Program-made: the position numbers and the translations under genes
Shown: positions 16,490 to 24,778 of the stretch, piece by piece
Position numbering within the stretch: the stretch's first letter is position 1
Layout: every line of letters starts with the position of its first letter
Notes under the pieces: model-generated
Databases searched by the model: none
What the model was told of the DNA's origin: nothing
The model's input: only the letters and a program-made list of their open reading frames with translations
DNA from: Mesorhizobium sp. M9A.F.Ca.ET.002.03.1.2
GTDB taxonomy: Bacteria; Pseudomonadota; Alphaproteobacteria; Rhizobiales; Rhizobiaceae
DNA: 64,000 bases
Reading direction: 5' to 3'
Assembly: GCF_003952365.1 (NCBI RefSeq)
Contig: NZ_CP034443.1
Coordinates: 5,821,001-5,885,000 of the forward strand

Positions 16490-18943
16490 ATGCAAATTGA
16501 AGCCGAATCGCCGGCGCTGAAGGCGATCCTGTTCGCGGACCTTGCCCAATACAGCCGCTTGACGGCCGCAGGTGAACTCGCAGCAATTGATCTTGTCACC
16601 CAGTGCTTTTCGCTGTTCAAGGACCACTGCCCGCAGCACCGCGGAGAATTCGTCAAGACGACGGGCGACGGTGTACTGGCCCTGTTCGATAGCGTTTCCG
16701 ACGCGCTCAACTACGCGGTCACGATGCAAGACAAGCTTGCGGCCCTAGCCGTGGAGCAGCCCGCTGCTGGCCGGTTTAGGGTTGGACTCCATATGGGCGA
16801 AATCCGCCGCCGTACAGGCGACGTCTATGGCCATGCTGTCAACCTCGCCGCCCGTGTGCAAACGCTAGCCACACCCGGCAGCATCTGCGTCACTGAGGAG
16901 GTCTACCGCGCGGCGCGCAGCACCACCGACTACGGGTTCCGCTTCGCTGGCCGCCACGCCCTCAAGAACATGCCTGAAACGATGTCGTTCTATCATGTGA
17001 TTCCGCATCACATGTCCCAGGACAAACCCGGCCCCTCGCAATTCTCGATCTCCGTTATGGGTGGGCTTGCTGTCCTTGATAGCGACGGCGAGCCCGTCGC
17101 CTTGCGGTCGCGCACGGCGCAGGCACTCATCGGGTACTTGGCGCTCTCGACAGGCTTCAGGGAATTGCGGGACAGGATTGCAACGCTTCTGTGGCCCGAG
17201 CGTACACCAGCCGAAGCGAGGAGCGCCCTGACCGGTGGTCTGCGCATTGCGGCCAAGGCTCTTTCCGGCGAGTCAAAGAATTCGGGACTGCGGCACGGCA
17301 ACCACGTGACCCTAGATCCCGCACGCGTGATCGTTGATATCAACCGAATCTTCACGGACCTCAGCGAAGGCAAGGTCGACGATACGCTGCTCGAGCGGTC
17401 GGATTGGACCGAGGCGATTCTCTATGGCTTCGAATCGGTCAGCAGCCTCTATGGTGCCTGGCTCCGCGTGACTCGCCACAACCGCCGGAACCGGGCAGAG
17501 GAAGCGCTGGAAAGCCTGCTGAGCCGTTTCGATGCGAGCGAGCCGGTCATCCGGCACGCGGCAAGCGCTTTGCTCATGCTCGAGCCATCCCATGAAGGCG
17601 CGGCACGTTGCCTGATGCGCCACCATGCGTTCAATCAGAATGTCGCTGCCGCGCGGCGCGTTTACAACAAACTCGCGAGCACCTTGCGCCAAGACTATCA
17701 GCTGGAACCCAGCGTCGAAACCACTGCGCTCGCCGCCAGTTTGGCGGACCCCACGCTCCCCCGCCAGCCCGAAAAGCCATTGCAAGGCCGTGCGCCGATC
17801 ATCGCGGTCTGCACTTTTGTGAGCGAGAGCGATGCCGTTGCCGCTTTCGCGTCCGGCTTCCGGTCCGAACTGATTATCAACCTTTCGAAATTCCGAGAGT
17901 TGACGATCCTTGATATGCAAGATGGCCGCGACGCCAGTGATGCTGACTATCAGCTCAAGGCCGATTGCCGTGGACTTGGCAACCAGTGCGCGCTCTTCGT
18001 TTCGCTCGAAGAGAGAATGGCGTCCCGAGTCGTGTGGAGCGAACCGTACAGGCTCACACTTGCAAACTGGCACGCTACGCAACGCCAATTGGTCGGTCGG
18101 CTTGCCTCAAACCTGGAGATCTATCTCTCCCAAGACCGCCTTGCGCGTGCGCTTCAGCGGCTGCCCGAAGACTTGGACGTCTATGACACGTGGCTGCGCG
18201 GCGAACACTTGCTCCTACGCTGGTCGGCAAAAGCAGAAGATGAAGCCGAGCGGCTGTTTGACCAGGCGATCATCGAGGATGCGACGTTCGCACCGGCACA
18301 CGCAAGCCTCGCAAGCGTTTATAATTCGCGACATTTCATAAGACCCGGCTGCCCGCGCGACGCGCAGACCCAACAGCGCGCGCTCGCTCTGGCGAGGCGT
18401 GCGGTCGAGCTCGACCCCCTCGACGCGCGCAACCACATGGTCGTGGCCTGGTCGACGGCGATGGTGCAACGCTTCGAGCAAGCCGAATTGCACTTCGAAT
18501 TGGCCGCCGAGCTTAATCCGAGCGATCCAAAGGTCATTGTATCGGCTGCGTTAGGGTTGGCTTTCATGGGCCGCATGGATCTGGCAACCAAACTGACCGC
18601 CCATGCTCTTGAGCTGACGCCGCTATTTCCAGACTATCAGTGGTCCCATCTGGCAACCACGCGCTTTCTCGCCGGTGACTATTTGGGCACGATCGAGGCC
18701 GCTGAGCGTTCGCAGAACGTGATCATCGATACGCCGGGATGGAAGGCGGCAGCGCTCGGCAAGCTCGGCCGCCTCGAGGAGCGGGAGGCAGCGCTGAAGG
18801 AGTTGCTGCGCGCGGCGGAAGCTGCCTGGGCCGGACCTGCCAACCCGTCGAGGCGGGACATCATCCAATGGTTTCTCGGCGCCTTTCCGATCCGCCGCAC
18901 AGAAGACCGACTTAAGGTGGCGGCTTCGTTGGGACGGTTTTAG
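16490..18943 (+). CDS. Class III adenylyl cyclase - BTAD/SARP-like - TPR regulator
   Basis: This 817-aa protein has three parts. Residues 10-165 form a class III nucleotide cyclase domain with both metal-binding aspartates (D17 in FADLAQYS, D60 in KTTGDG), the adenine-reading K56 and D111, and the transition-state pair N118 and R122 (VNLAARVQ), so it looks catalytically competent. Residues about 180-450 resemble the winged-helix plus BTAD module of SARP regulators (TAQALIGYLALS, LLWPERTPAEARSALTGGL). The C-terminal third has tetratricopeptide-like repeats (AEDEAERLFDQAIIEDATFA, ARRAVELDPLDARNHMV). It stands divergent to the intact YcaO gene, with a YcaO remnant directly after it, so it probably controls or works with that locus. 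Confidence 0.88.
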   Translation: MQIEAESPALKAILFADLAQYSRLTAAGELAAIDLVTQCFSLFKDHCPQHRGEFVKTTGDGVLALFDSVSDALNYAVTMQDKLAALAVEQPAAGRFRVGLHMGEIRRRTGDVYGHAVNLAARVQTLATPGSICVTEEVYRAARSTTDYGFRFAGRHALKNMPETMSFYHVIPHHMSQDKPGPSQFSISVMGGLAVLDSDGEPVALRSRTAQALIGYLALSTGFRELRDRIATLLWPERTPAEARSALTGGLRIAAKALSGESKNSGLRHGNHVTLDPARVIVDINRIFTDLSEGKVDDTLLERSDWTEAILYGFESVSSLYGAWLRVTRHNRRNRAEEALESLLSRFDASEPVIRHAASALLMLEPSHEGAARCLMRHHAFNQNVAAARRVYNKLASTLRQDYQLEPSVETTALAASLADPTLPRQPEKPLQGRAPIIAVCTFVSESDAVAAFASGFRSELIINLSKFRELTILDMQDGRDASDADYQLKADCRGLGNQCALFVSLEERMASRVVWSEPYRLTLANWHATQRQLVGRLASNLEIYLSQDRLARALQRLPEDLDVYDTWLRGEHLLLRWSAKAEDEAERLFDQAIIEDATFAPAHASLASVYNSRHFIRPGCPRDAQTQQRALALARRAVELDPLDARNHMVVAWSTAMVQRFEQAELHFELAAELNPSDPKVIVSAALGLAFMGRMDLATKLTAHALELTPLFPDYQWSHLATTRFLAGDYLGTIEAAERSQNVIIDTPGWKAAALGKLGRLEEREAALKELLRAAEAAWAGPANPSRRDIIQWFLGAFPIRRTEDRLKVAASLGRF

Positions 18944-19165
18944 GAGGCTAGTCGTCGCTCGGGAGATTGCTGGCCTGCGTTCCTCGCCGTCGACCTCACA
19001 CGGCAGGAGATCGGCGTTCCCGTCGTCCGCGTCGTCGTGCCCGGCATGCGGCCGGTGCGCCGCCGTCTGGCGGCCGGACGGCTGTTCGATGTCCCGGTCA
19101 GGCTGGGCTGGCGGGAGAAGCGGATGTCAGCTCGGGAAATGAATCCGGTCCCGATGACGGCGTAA
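18944..19165 (+). pseudogene. C-terminal remnant of a second YcaO-family gene
   Basis: Directly after the regulator stop, in the same frame, the sequence reads PAFLAVDLTRQEIGVPVVRV, VVPGMRPVRRRLAAGRLFDV, PVRLGWREKRMSAREMNPVP and ends at TAA 19163-19165. This matches the C-terminal end of YcaO proteins, where a D-L-T-R strand, a V-P-V-V-R-V strand and a G-R-L-x-D-V-P-V-R-L-G-W tail are typical. The N-terminal ATP-binding part is missing and there is no start codon. It differs in sequence from the intact YcaO at 15167-16396, so it comes from a second gene and is not a simple tandem copy. Confidence 0.78.
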
Positions 19166-19247
19166 AGGAGCAATCCCATTAAAAAAGCTCTCGCAAAATC
19201 GGCCCGGTTGGGAGAATATTAGCGCCCTCTAAATAGTGGAGAGAGAA

Positions 19248-20024
19248 ATGAAGAAAACCTGCGCGACAGGAGTTCTGATCTTGGCTCTGGCTTTCAGCGG
19301 TCCGGCGTGGGCCGATACAGTCAGGGTGGGATACACTCCGGAGGCCTACTCGCCCTTTTTCTCGCAGGATGCTTCAGGCAAATGGGGAGGATGGGAACTC
19401 GAAATCGTCGACGCGCTCTGCGTGGAGGCTAAGCTCGACTGCGTCCTGACGCCGACCGCATGGGACGGCATCATCCCAGCCCTCACGACCAAAAAGATCG
19501 ACATGATCGCGGCGTCCATGTCGATAACCGAAGAACGGATGAAGACGATCGATTTCTCCGACCGTTACTACAAGTCGCCGGCCGCGGTAGTCGCGGCCAG
19601 GGGATCAGAGATCAGCGCTACGCCGGAAGGCCTGAAGGGCAAGATTCTTGGAGTCCAGCTGTCCACTACCCATGAGGCTTATGCCCGAAAGCACTTCGCT
19701 TCGGCAGTGGCCGAGATCAAGGGTTATCAGACGCAGGACGAAGCGTTTCAGGACCTCGCGGCAGGAAGGGTCGACGCCGTGCAGGGTGAAGCTATCGCGG
19801 CGGAAGGCTTCTTGGCCTCAGACCAGGGAAAGGCCTGCTGCGAGGCGAAGGGCAACGTCGTTGACGACCCGGAGATACTCGGCCTCGGCGCCGGCTTCGG
19901 CTTCCGGCAGGACGACGACCCTCTCAGAGAGAAGATCAACGCCGCCATCAAGGGCATCAGGGCAAGCGGCAAGTACGACGAGATCTCGAAGAAATATTTC
20001 ACTTTCGACATCTATGGCGATTGA
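19248..20024 (+). CDS. ABC transporter substrate-binding protein, family 3 (polar amino acid type)
   Basis: This 258-aa protein has a signal peptide (MKKTCATGVLILALAFSGPA, cleavage after AWA) and the family-3 solute-binding fold. Typical segments are VRVGYTPEAYSPFF, WGGWELEIVDALC, WDGIIPALTTKKIDMIAASM with SITEERMKTIDFSDRYY, and the C-terminal INAAIKGIRASGKYDEISKK. It should capture an amino acid or opine in the periplasm. ATG 19248 has GGAGAGAG upstream; a GTG four codons earlier is an alternative. No permease or ATPase gene is next to it, so it is an orphan or serves a transporter elsewhere. Confidence 0.9.
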   Translation: MKKTCATGVLILALAFSGPAWADTVRVGYTPEAYSPFFSQDASGKWGGWELEIVDALCVEAKLDCVLTPTAWDGIIPALTTKKIDMIAASMSITEERMKTIDFSDRYYKSPAAVVAARGSEISATPEGLKGKILGVQLSTTHEAYARKHFASAVAEIKGYQTQDEAFQDLAAGRVDAVQGEAIAAEGFLASDQGKACCEAKGNVVDDPEILGLGAGFGFRQDDDPLREKINAAIKGIRASGKYDEISKKYFTFDIYGD

Positions 20025-20453
20025 CGAGGTGAGATCTGACTGCCGACTTCGACAAAGTTGCCCCGGTCGGAAGAACCGGAAATCGCCCGATCCGGACTTC
20101 GCAATTTGACAGCTCCACAGTCGGCATTGGGGGGCAAACACGGACACGATGCCACCGGAACCGAATGTCTTCTGTGGATGGCTCCCGCGATGCAAGGGGT
20201 GATTTGACGTTTTGACGATTGGGTCTGGTGCAGTCTTCTGTCCGGCCTATTGATGCAGTCGTTCATGGTGACCGCTGGCCTTGATGGTATCCGCGAGTCG
20301 GGTCCCACTCTGCTTTGCGGGCAATGACGCCCACGACATTCGCACGGGTTGTCCCGGCTCCCGGTCTGACCGGTTCGCCATCACATCTCATCGCCCTTGC
20401 AACTGGTGAACTTCCTGCTCCTTCGCGTCTCGCTTCATTGGCACCGAACCAGA
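20025..20453. other. Gene-free interval of 429 bp
   Basis: No supported gene. The sequence contains several short dyads but no conserved motif I can name. Its right end borders the IS110 transposase fragment, so part may be the non-coding end of that element. Confidence 0.45.
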
Positions 20454-20663
20454 TCAGGCTGCGGCGCTGATCGGCGCCCGATAGGTTCCCCCGCGCGTCA
20501 TGATGGCCCAGGCCACGCGTACCGTCCGGTTGGCGGCAGCCACCGTGACGAGGCGTGCTGGTTTGCGGGCCAGCATGGCAAACAGGCGCGGATCAACCGA
20601 TGCTGGCTGTATCCTCGCCCGTCGGACGAGCGAGGTCGTGCCGACCACCAGCAGCCGACGCAG
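20454..20663 (-). pseudogene. IS110-family transposase, C-terminal fragment
   Basis: On the minus strand the sequence reads YLRRLLVVGTTSLVRRARIQ, then AMLARKPARLVTVAAANRTV and RVAWAIMTRGGTYRAP before a stop. This is the characteristic end of IS110 transposases, where a L-A-R-K-P segment and an A-N-K/R-x-A-R-x-x-W-A helix precede the terminus. The N-terminal catalytic part is absent. At 20663 it is joined directly to a piece of a VOC gene running in the opposite direction. Confidence 0.82.
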
Positions 20664-20818
20664 GTAGCGGAATTTCGCGACAGCGAGGGCAACCGCATGG
20701 TGGTCGCCAGCCAATGAGCGGGGCCAGTTGCTGGGTGGGCCAGCAATTGTCGTTCTCTTGCGAGAGCAAGCAGATCATGCTGGAAAAGAACAATATCTCG
20801 ACCGGCCTGATCGGCAAA
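20664..20818 (+). pseudogene. 3' fragment of a VOC gene plus its downstream flank
   Basis: From 20664 to the stop at 20717 the sequence encodes VAEFRDSEGNRMVVASQ, nearly the last 17 residues of the VOC protein at 11372-11737. The next 101 bp also match the segment that follows that gene. The first 100 codons are missing. The junction with IS110 sequence at 20663 is abrupt. Confidence 0.85.
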
Positions 20819-20861
20819 GCGCACCTGACGCGTCGGCCCAGTCTGTCGGGCGATTGCGTGA

Positions 20862-21391
20862 TCAAGCAGGAACGTACGTCAACCTGATCGCGTCCTCGCC
20901 GATTAAGTCGCTGGCCACGAGGCGGAGCGGCGGCCGTGGGCCGGCAAAGAACGGCTTGCCGCGACCAAGCACGACGGGTGGAAGTAGAGCCGATACTCAT
21001 CGATAAGACCAAGGTCGGTCAGGCTTCGTGCCAGGTCTGGTCCGGAAACTGCAATCTCCCCATCGAGCCGAGCTTTCAGGCCACGTATCACCGCCTCGAC
21101 GTCATCCTCGACAAGTGTGGCGTTGGGGCCGACTGACTTCAACGAGCGCGACACGACCCACTTCGGTTGGCGCCGCCACGCCGCCGCGAACTCGTGTCGC
21201 TCCGCACTCCACTCAGGACGGTCTTCGTCCCAATAGCGCATGGCCTCGTACATGCGGCGGCCGTACACACTGCCGGTCAGGTCGCGCACGTGCTCTATCC
21301 AGTGACGAAAGAGCGCGGGATCTGGCGCAAATTCCTGGTGGTCGACATAGCCGTCCAGGGACTGGTTCATTCCGAAGACAATCTTTGCCAT
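20862..21391 (-). pseudogene. Dihydrofolate reductase/RibD C-terminal family protein, one-base frameshift
   Basis: The gene starts at ATG 21391 (MAKIVFGMNQSLDGYVDHQE) and shows the family features: SLDGYVD near the start, GRRMYEAMRYW, WVVSRSLKSVGPNATLV and EIAVSGPDLARSLTDLGLID. After YRLYFHP the frame breaks. Adding one base at about 20976 restores VVLGRGKPFFAGPRPPLRLV followed by ASDLIGEDAIRLTYVPA and a stop at 20862-20864. The full product would be about 177 aa and could bind NADPH. The lost base is a G in a short run (expected CCCGG, seen CCCG), so either a recent mutation or a sequencing error explains it. Confidence 0.85.
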
Positions 21392-21528
21392 GCTGCAAAT
21401 TTCCATCCCGAGTTGGTTCTTCACAATAGCTGGAACCGCTGTGACACGGAAAGGAGGTTGGGCGCAAACGGCGCGCCGCTTTGTCGGTGTGACGAATATT
21501 TCTCGTTTACCACCGTCCGCCGGCGGGG

Positions 21529-22221
21529 CTACTCGTAGCGGTCGTGGCGGCGCACCCAGTCCATTCCCTCGGCTTCGTTGCGCCCCTTCGGCATAAGGTC
21601 GAGCATGGCGTAGGTGCCCATCATCACTTCTACGCCGCGGCCGTAGGTGGAGTAGGTGCGGAAGACCTCGCCCGCGTCGTCCTTGAAGAACGCGCTGACG
21701 CCCGGCCATTCCTCGCCGGTTTCCCGCCATTCGCCGAAGTTGTAGTCGATGTGCCCGGTGGCCACCTCCTCGGGCGTGAAACTGACCCGGAAATCGTAGT
21801 TGAAGTCGTTGCCGAAGGACGACACCCATTTGAATTGCCAGCCCATACGTCTGCGATAGCGCTCGATCTCGGCAAGCGGCGCGCGCGAGACGGCGATCAT
21901 CGTGACGTCGTGATGCGCCAGATGCTTGTTCATGCCGTCGGTGTGATCGGCCATAAATGAGCAGCTCGGGCAGCCGTCCTTCCATCCCGGCGCGAACATG
22001 AAATGTTGTACCAGAAGTTGCGAACGGCCGTCGAAGAGATCGCCGAGCGTGCGAGGGCCATCCAACGTGTCGAACACGTATTCCTTGTCGATACGCACCC
22101 ATGGCAGGGCGAGCCGATCGCGTGCGACCTTGTCGCGAAGATGGGTGAGGTCCTTCTCCGCTTTCAGCAGGTTCCGGCGGGCGGTCAGCCAGTCATCGCG
22201 TGAAACAACAGCGTGTTGCAT
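21529..22221 (-). CDS. DUF899 thioredoxin-like family protein
   Basis: This 230-aa protein matches the DUF899 family, which adopts a thioredoxin-like fold. Diagnostic segments are WLTARRNLLKAEKDLTHLRD, LPWVRIDKEYVFD, FMFAPGWKDGCPSCSFMADH with a CPSC redox-type pair near residue 84-87, and VFRTYSTYGRGVE. The function of the family is not established; the CxxC suggests redox chemistry in the cytoplasm. The start overlaps the end of the upstream membrane protein gene (22193-22516) by 29 bp, so the two are translated from one message. Confidence 0.9.
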   Translation of the reverse strand: MQHAVVSRDDWLTARRNLLKAEKDLTHLRDKVARDRLALPWVRIDKEYVFDTLDGPRTLGDLFDGRSQLLVQHFMFAPGWKDGCPSCSFMADHTDGMNKHLAHHDVTMIAVSRAPLAEIERYRRRMGWQFKWVSSFGNDFNYDFRVSFTPEEVATGHIDYNFGEWRETGEEWPGVSAFFKDDAGEVFRTYSTYGRGVEVMMGTYAMLDLMPKGRNEAEGMDWVRRHDRYE

Positions 22222-22516
22222 TGTCAGTCTCCTTCGGTTGGGCGACGGAAATGTCGCGGTGCTGCGAACGGGCGGAAACGAGTTTCAGCCACGGCGATAC
22301 GTGAAAGAGGCTCATCAGCAGATACATCAGGGCCATGTCGTTGATCGGCATGAAAGCCGAGGCGGCAGAGCACATGGTCATGCCCGGCGAGCCGACGGCA
22401 GAGATCCAGGCCATCAGTGCGAAGGTCGGGGCGGCGGCGAGCCCGAGCCAGCCGGCAAAATCGACCGCCTGCCCGAGCAACGAAGCGGCTTTCTCTTTTG
22501 CTGCAAACATCATCAT
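22193..22516 (-). CDS. Small membrane protein of unknown function
   Basis: This 107-aa protein has two or three hydrophobic segments (AVDFAGWLGLAAAPTFALMA, FMPINDMALMYLLMSLFHV) and ends in a polar tail with CCFTR. The first of three consecutive ATGs (22516) was chosen because GGAGG lies seven bases upstream. It overlaps the DUF899 gene by 29 bp, so the pair forms a translationally coupled operon. I know of no assigned function; similar membrane proteins accompany DUF899 genes in other rhizobia only as far as I can recall. Confidence 0.8.
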   Translation of the reverse strand: MMMFAAKEKAASLLGQAVDFAGWLGLAAAPTFALMAWISAVGSPGMTMCSAASAFMPINDMALMYLLMSLFHVSPWLKLVSARSQHRDISVAQPKETDNATRCCFTR

Positions 22517-22868
22517 TTGCCGTCCTCCGGTCGAATTCGCCGTTTCCAACGGTTTCGATACGAAGACGCTATCTCGGGCGGATGGGGAGGTGAGAGTTAC
22601 AAGTGTGACGGGATATCAATGGAGGGCCGGAAACAGATTTGCAGCTTCTGTCTGCTGCCAAGCGAAGAGTGGACGTTCGCACCAGCCCACGCTGGCTGGT
22701 CGATATGGGCGCGCCTTGCGGACTCTGAACCATCAATCTTCATGAGCGTTGGGGTACTGCGCTGACGCTCGCCCCATCGGCCCGAATTGTCTTTCCGTCT
22801 TGTCGCGGCAACGTGGCACCGTCAGGAAAAAGAAACATCAAACAGGAAGATAGAGACCTGTCTTGATT
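22517..22868. other. Gene-free interval of 352 bp
   Basis: This is the upstream region of the membrane protein/DUF899 operon on one side and the edge of the rearranged cation-efflux fragment on the other. I see no gene and no clear operator. A motif of the type AGTGGACGTTCGC (about 22670) resembles short spacer sequences seen elsewhere in the window. Confidence 0.4.
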
Positions 22869-23155
22869 CTATTTATGCAGATCGGGCGCCTGGCGCTTGA
22901 CATGTTCATGGCGGTGGTCCGCATCCGCGCTCGCAAATCTGATATTGGCCGCCGCAAGCGCCGGCATGTGCTCGAACAGCTCGTCTTCCAGCGCCGTGGT
23001 GATCTTCTTCGCTTCGGAGACCGGCAGGCTTTCTTCGACGGCGATGGCGATGTCGGCGTGCAGCTTGTGACCGATCCACCCGCGCCTTGGCGTCGACGAG
23101 GCGCACGTCCGGCACTTGCGCGGCGGCATCAGGCTCTATGCCGTCGAGCATGCGG
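22869..23155 (-). pseudogene. C-terminal fragment of a DmeF-type cation efflux gene
   Basis: This is a broken copy of the end of the dmeF gene at 25529-26569. On the minus strand it reads WIGHKLHADIAIAVEESLPV, SEAKKITTALEDELFEHMPA and LAAANIRFASADAD, identical or nearly so to the intact protein. An extra C in CACCCGCG (about 23078) shifts the frame, and a segment near the DGIEP region is shortened. The His-rich tail is replaced by a short unrelated end. The transmembrane part is missing. Confidence 0.87.
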
Positions 23156-23314
23156 GTGCTGGTCGACGACGATGTCGAGGCAACGATCGCCGCTTTGAAG
23201 GCGGGCGGCGTCGAAATCATCAGCGAACCGCAGGAGGCGCCTTGGCAGCCTGGCCGCACGGTGGCGGAATTTCGCGACAGCGAGGGCAACCGCATGGTGA
23301 TCGGCAGCCAATGA
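23156..23314 (+). pseudogene. 3' fragment of a VOC gene fused to the dmeF fragment
   Basis: The sequence encodes VLVDDDVEATIAALKAGGVE, IISEPQEAPWQPGRTVAEFR and DSEGNRMVIGSQ, the last 50 or so residues of a protein almost identical to the VOC at 11372-11737, with the stop at 23312-23314. It begins at a shared GCGGGTGCTGG-like junction with the reversed dmeF fragment. The 5' half of the gene is absent, so it is not functional. Confidence 0.87.
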
Positions 23315-23553
23315 GCGGGTGCAGCCGGAGGGCGGGCATCTGAATTTTGACGCGCCACTTTGAACGGCTGGAGAGAGTGGGGAGCGGACATGCCCCTGCC
23401 AATTGCATATCGAACCCTGACGAGCATTGCGCTAGAACATCGTGCCACGCTACGTCATGATCTCCCTCCAAACGCCCTAAGCGAGGTCACATTGATGCAT
23501 GGCGCGCCGGGTTCATCAGACCCGCATCACGGCGGGAGAACGAGTTCGGCATC

Positions 23554-24756
23554 ATGCCTGCGAATGGGATTGCCCCTGCGACCTATCTCTTCGCGGCGCG
23601 CGCGCTGCGCGACTTCGGCGACGGCTTCGTGGCCGTGCTGTTGCCGGTCTACCTCCTCGCGCTGGGATTCTCGCCGCTGCAAGTCGGCATCATCGCTACG
23701 GCATCGCTGCTCGGCTCCGCACTCCTGACGATCGCCGTCGGGTTTCTCGGCGCACGTCACGACCTGCGCCAGCTGCTGCTCGCTGCTGCCAGCCTGATGG
23801 CCGCCACAGGCGTCGCCATGTCCGTGGTCCACGATTACGCCCTGCTGCTGGTGGTCGCATTCGCCGGGACCGTGAATCCTTCGGCTGGGAGCGTGAGCGT
23901 CTTCGTGCCGCTTGAGCATGCGGCGCTCACCCGCGCGATGGCAGATGCCGAGCGGACAAAGATGTTCGCGCGCTACAGCCTGATCGGGGCGCTCGCAAGC
24001 GCCGTCGGAGCCCTCGCGGCAGCTGTGCCGGACATCACCGCTCCAGTGGGCCTCGACAGGCTGACCGCGATTAAGATGATGTTCGTCCTTTATGCGCTTG
24101 CCGGCGTCGCCGGTGGGCTTCTCTATGCCCGGATCCCCCGGCGGCGCGCCGCACCTGGGCCTGTCGAGGAGTCCGCGCTCGGCCCCTCACGGGCCATCGT
24201 CTTCAAGCTTGCGGCCCTGTTCAGCCTTGATGCGTTTGCAGGAGGATTCGTGGTCCAGTCGCTCCTGGCGCTCTGGCTGTTCGAGCGCTTCGATCTGTCG
24301 CTTTCGGCTGCTGGCGTGTTCTTCTTCTGGTCAGGCGTGCTGTCGGCACTCTCCTTCCCCGTCGCCGCCTGGCTGTCGCGGAAGGTCGGACTCATCAACA
24401 CTATGGTCTTCACGCACATCCCGTCCAGCATCGCGTTGATGCTAGCGGCGTTCGCGCCCACCTTGCCTCTCGCTCTCTCCTTGCTGCTGATCCGCGCTGC
24501 GCTCTCCCAGATGGACGTGCCGACGCGCTCGTCCTACGTGATGGCCGTCGTAACGGAGGCGGAGCGGGCGGCGGCCGCGAGTTTCACGTCGGTGCCGCGC
24601 AGCCTTGCCGCGGCCGCGAGCCCGGCCCTGGCGGGAGTCCTGTTTGCTGCCTCCTATCGGGCCTGGCCCCTTGTCGTCTGCGGAGCACTGAAGATCGTCT
24701 ACGATCTCCTCCTGCTGATGCAGTTCCGGCACTTGAAGCCGCCGGAGGAACGCTGA
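23554..24756 (+). CDS. Major facilitator superfamily transporter
   Basis: This 400-aa protein has about 12 hydrophobic segments and the MFS motif A variant GFLGARHDLRQLLLAAA between helices 2 and 3. A central polar loop (RIPRRRAAPGPVEESALGPS) separates the two halves. The second half has the conserved FFFWSGVLSALSFPVAAWLS. Its relatives are proton-driven exporters of drugs or small metabolites; the substrate is unknown. ATG 23554 has GGGAG 14 bases upstream, a weak spacing. It is convergent with the nickel efflux operon, with only 22 bp between the stops. Confidence 0.9.
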   Translation: MPANGIAPATYLFAARALRDFGDGFVAVLLPVYLLALGFSPLQVGIIATASLLGSALLTIAVGFLGARHDLRQLLLAAASLMAATGVAMSVVHDYALLLVVAFAGTVNPSAGSVSVFVPLEHAALTRAMADAERTKMFARYSLIGALASAVGALAAAVPDITAPVGLDRLTAIKMMFVLYALAGVAGGLLYARIPRRRAAPGPVEESALGPSRAIVFKLAALFSLDAFAGGFVVQSLLALWLFERFDLSLSAAGVFFFWSGVLSALSFPVAAWLSRKVGLINTMVFTHIPSSIALMLAAFAPTLPLALSLLLIRAALSQMDVPTRSSYVMAVVTEAERAAAASFTSVPRSLAAAASPALAGVLFAASYRAWPLVVCGALKIVYDLLLLMQFRHLKPPEER

Positions 24757-24778
24757 CCCGAACCCTCTATTCGCACGA

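Noticed and set aside
16397..16729. N-terminal extension of the YcaO protein by 111 residues
   Set aside because: The extension is antisense to the cyclase domain of the divergent gene and is not YcaO-like; the ATG at 16396 has a good ribosome-binding site.
23322..23365. Sequence resembling the end of an IS21-type element
   Set aside because: Only a short stretch with no matching second end or transposase nearby.
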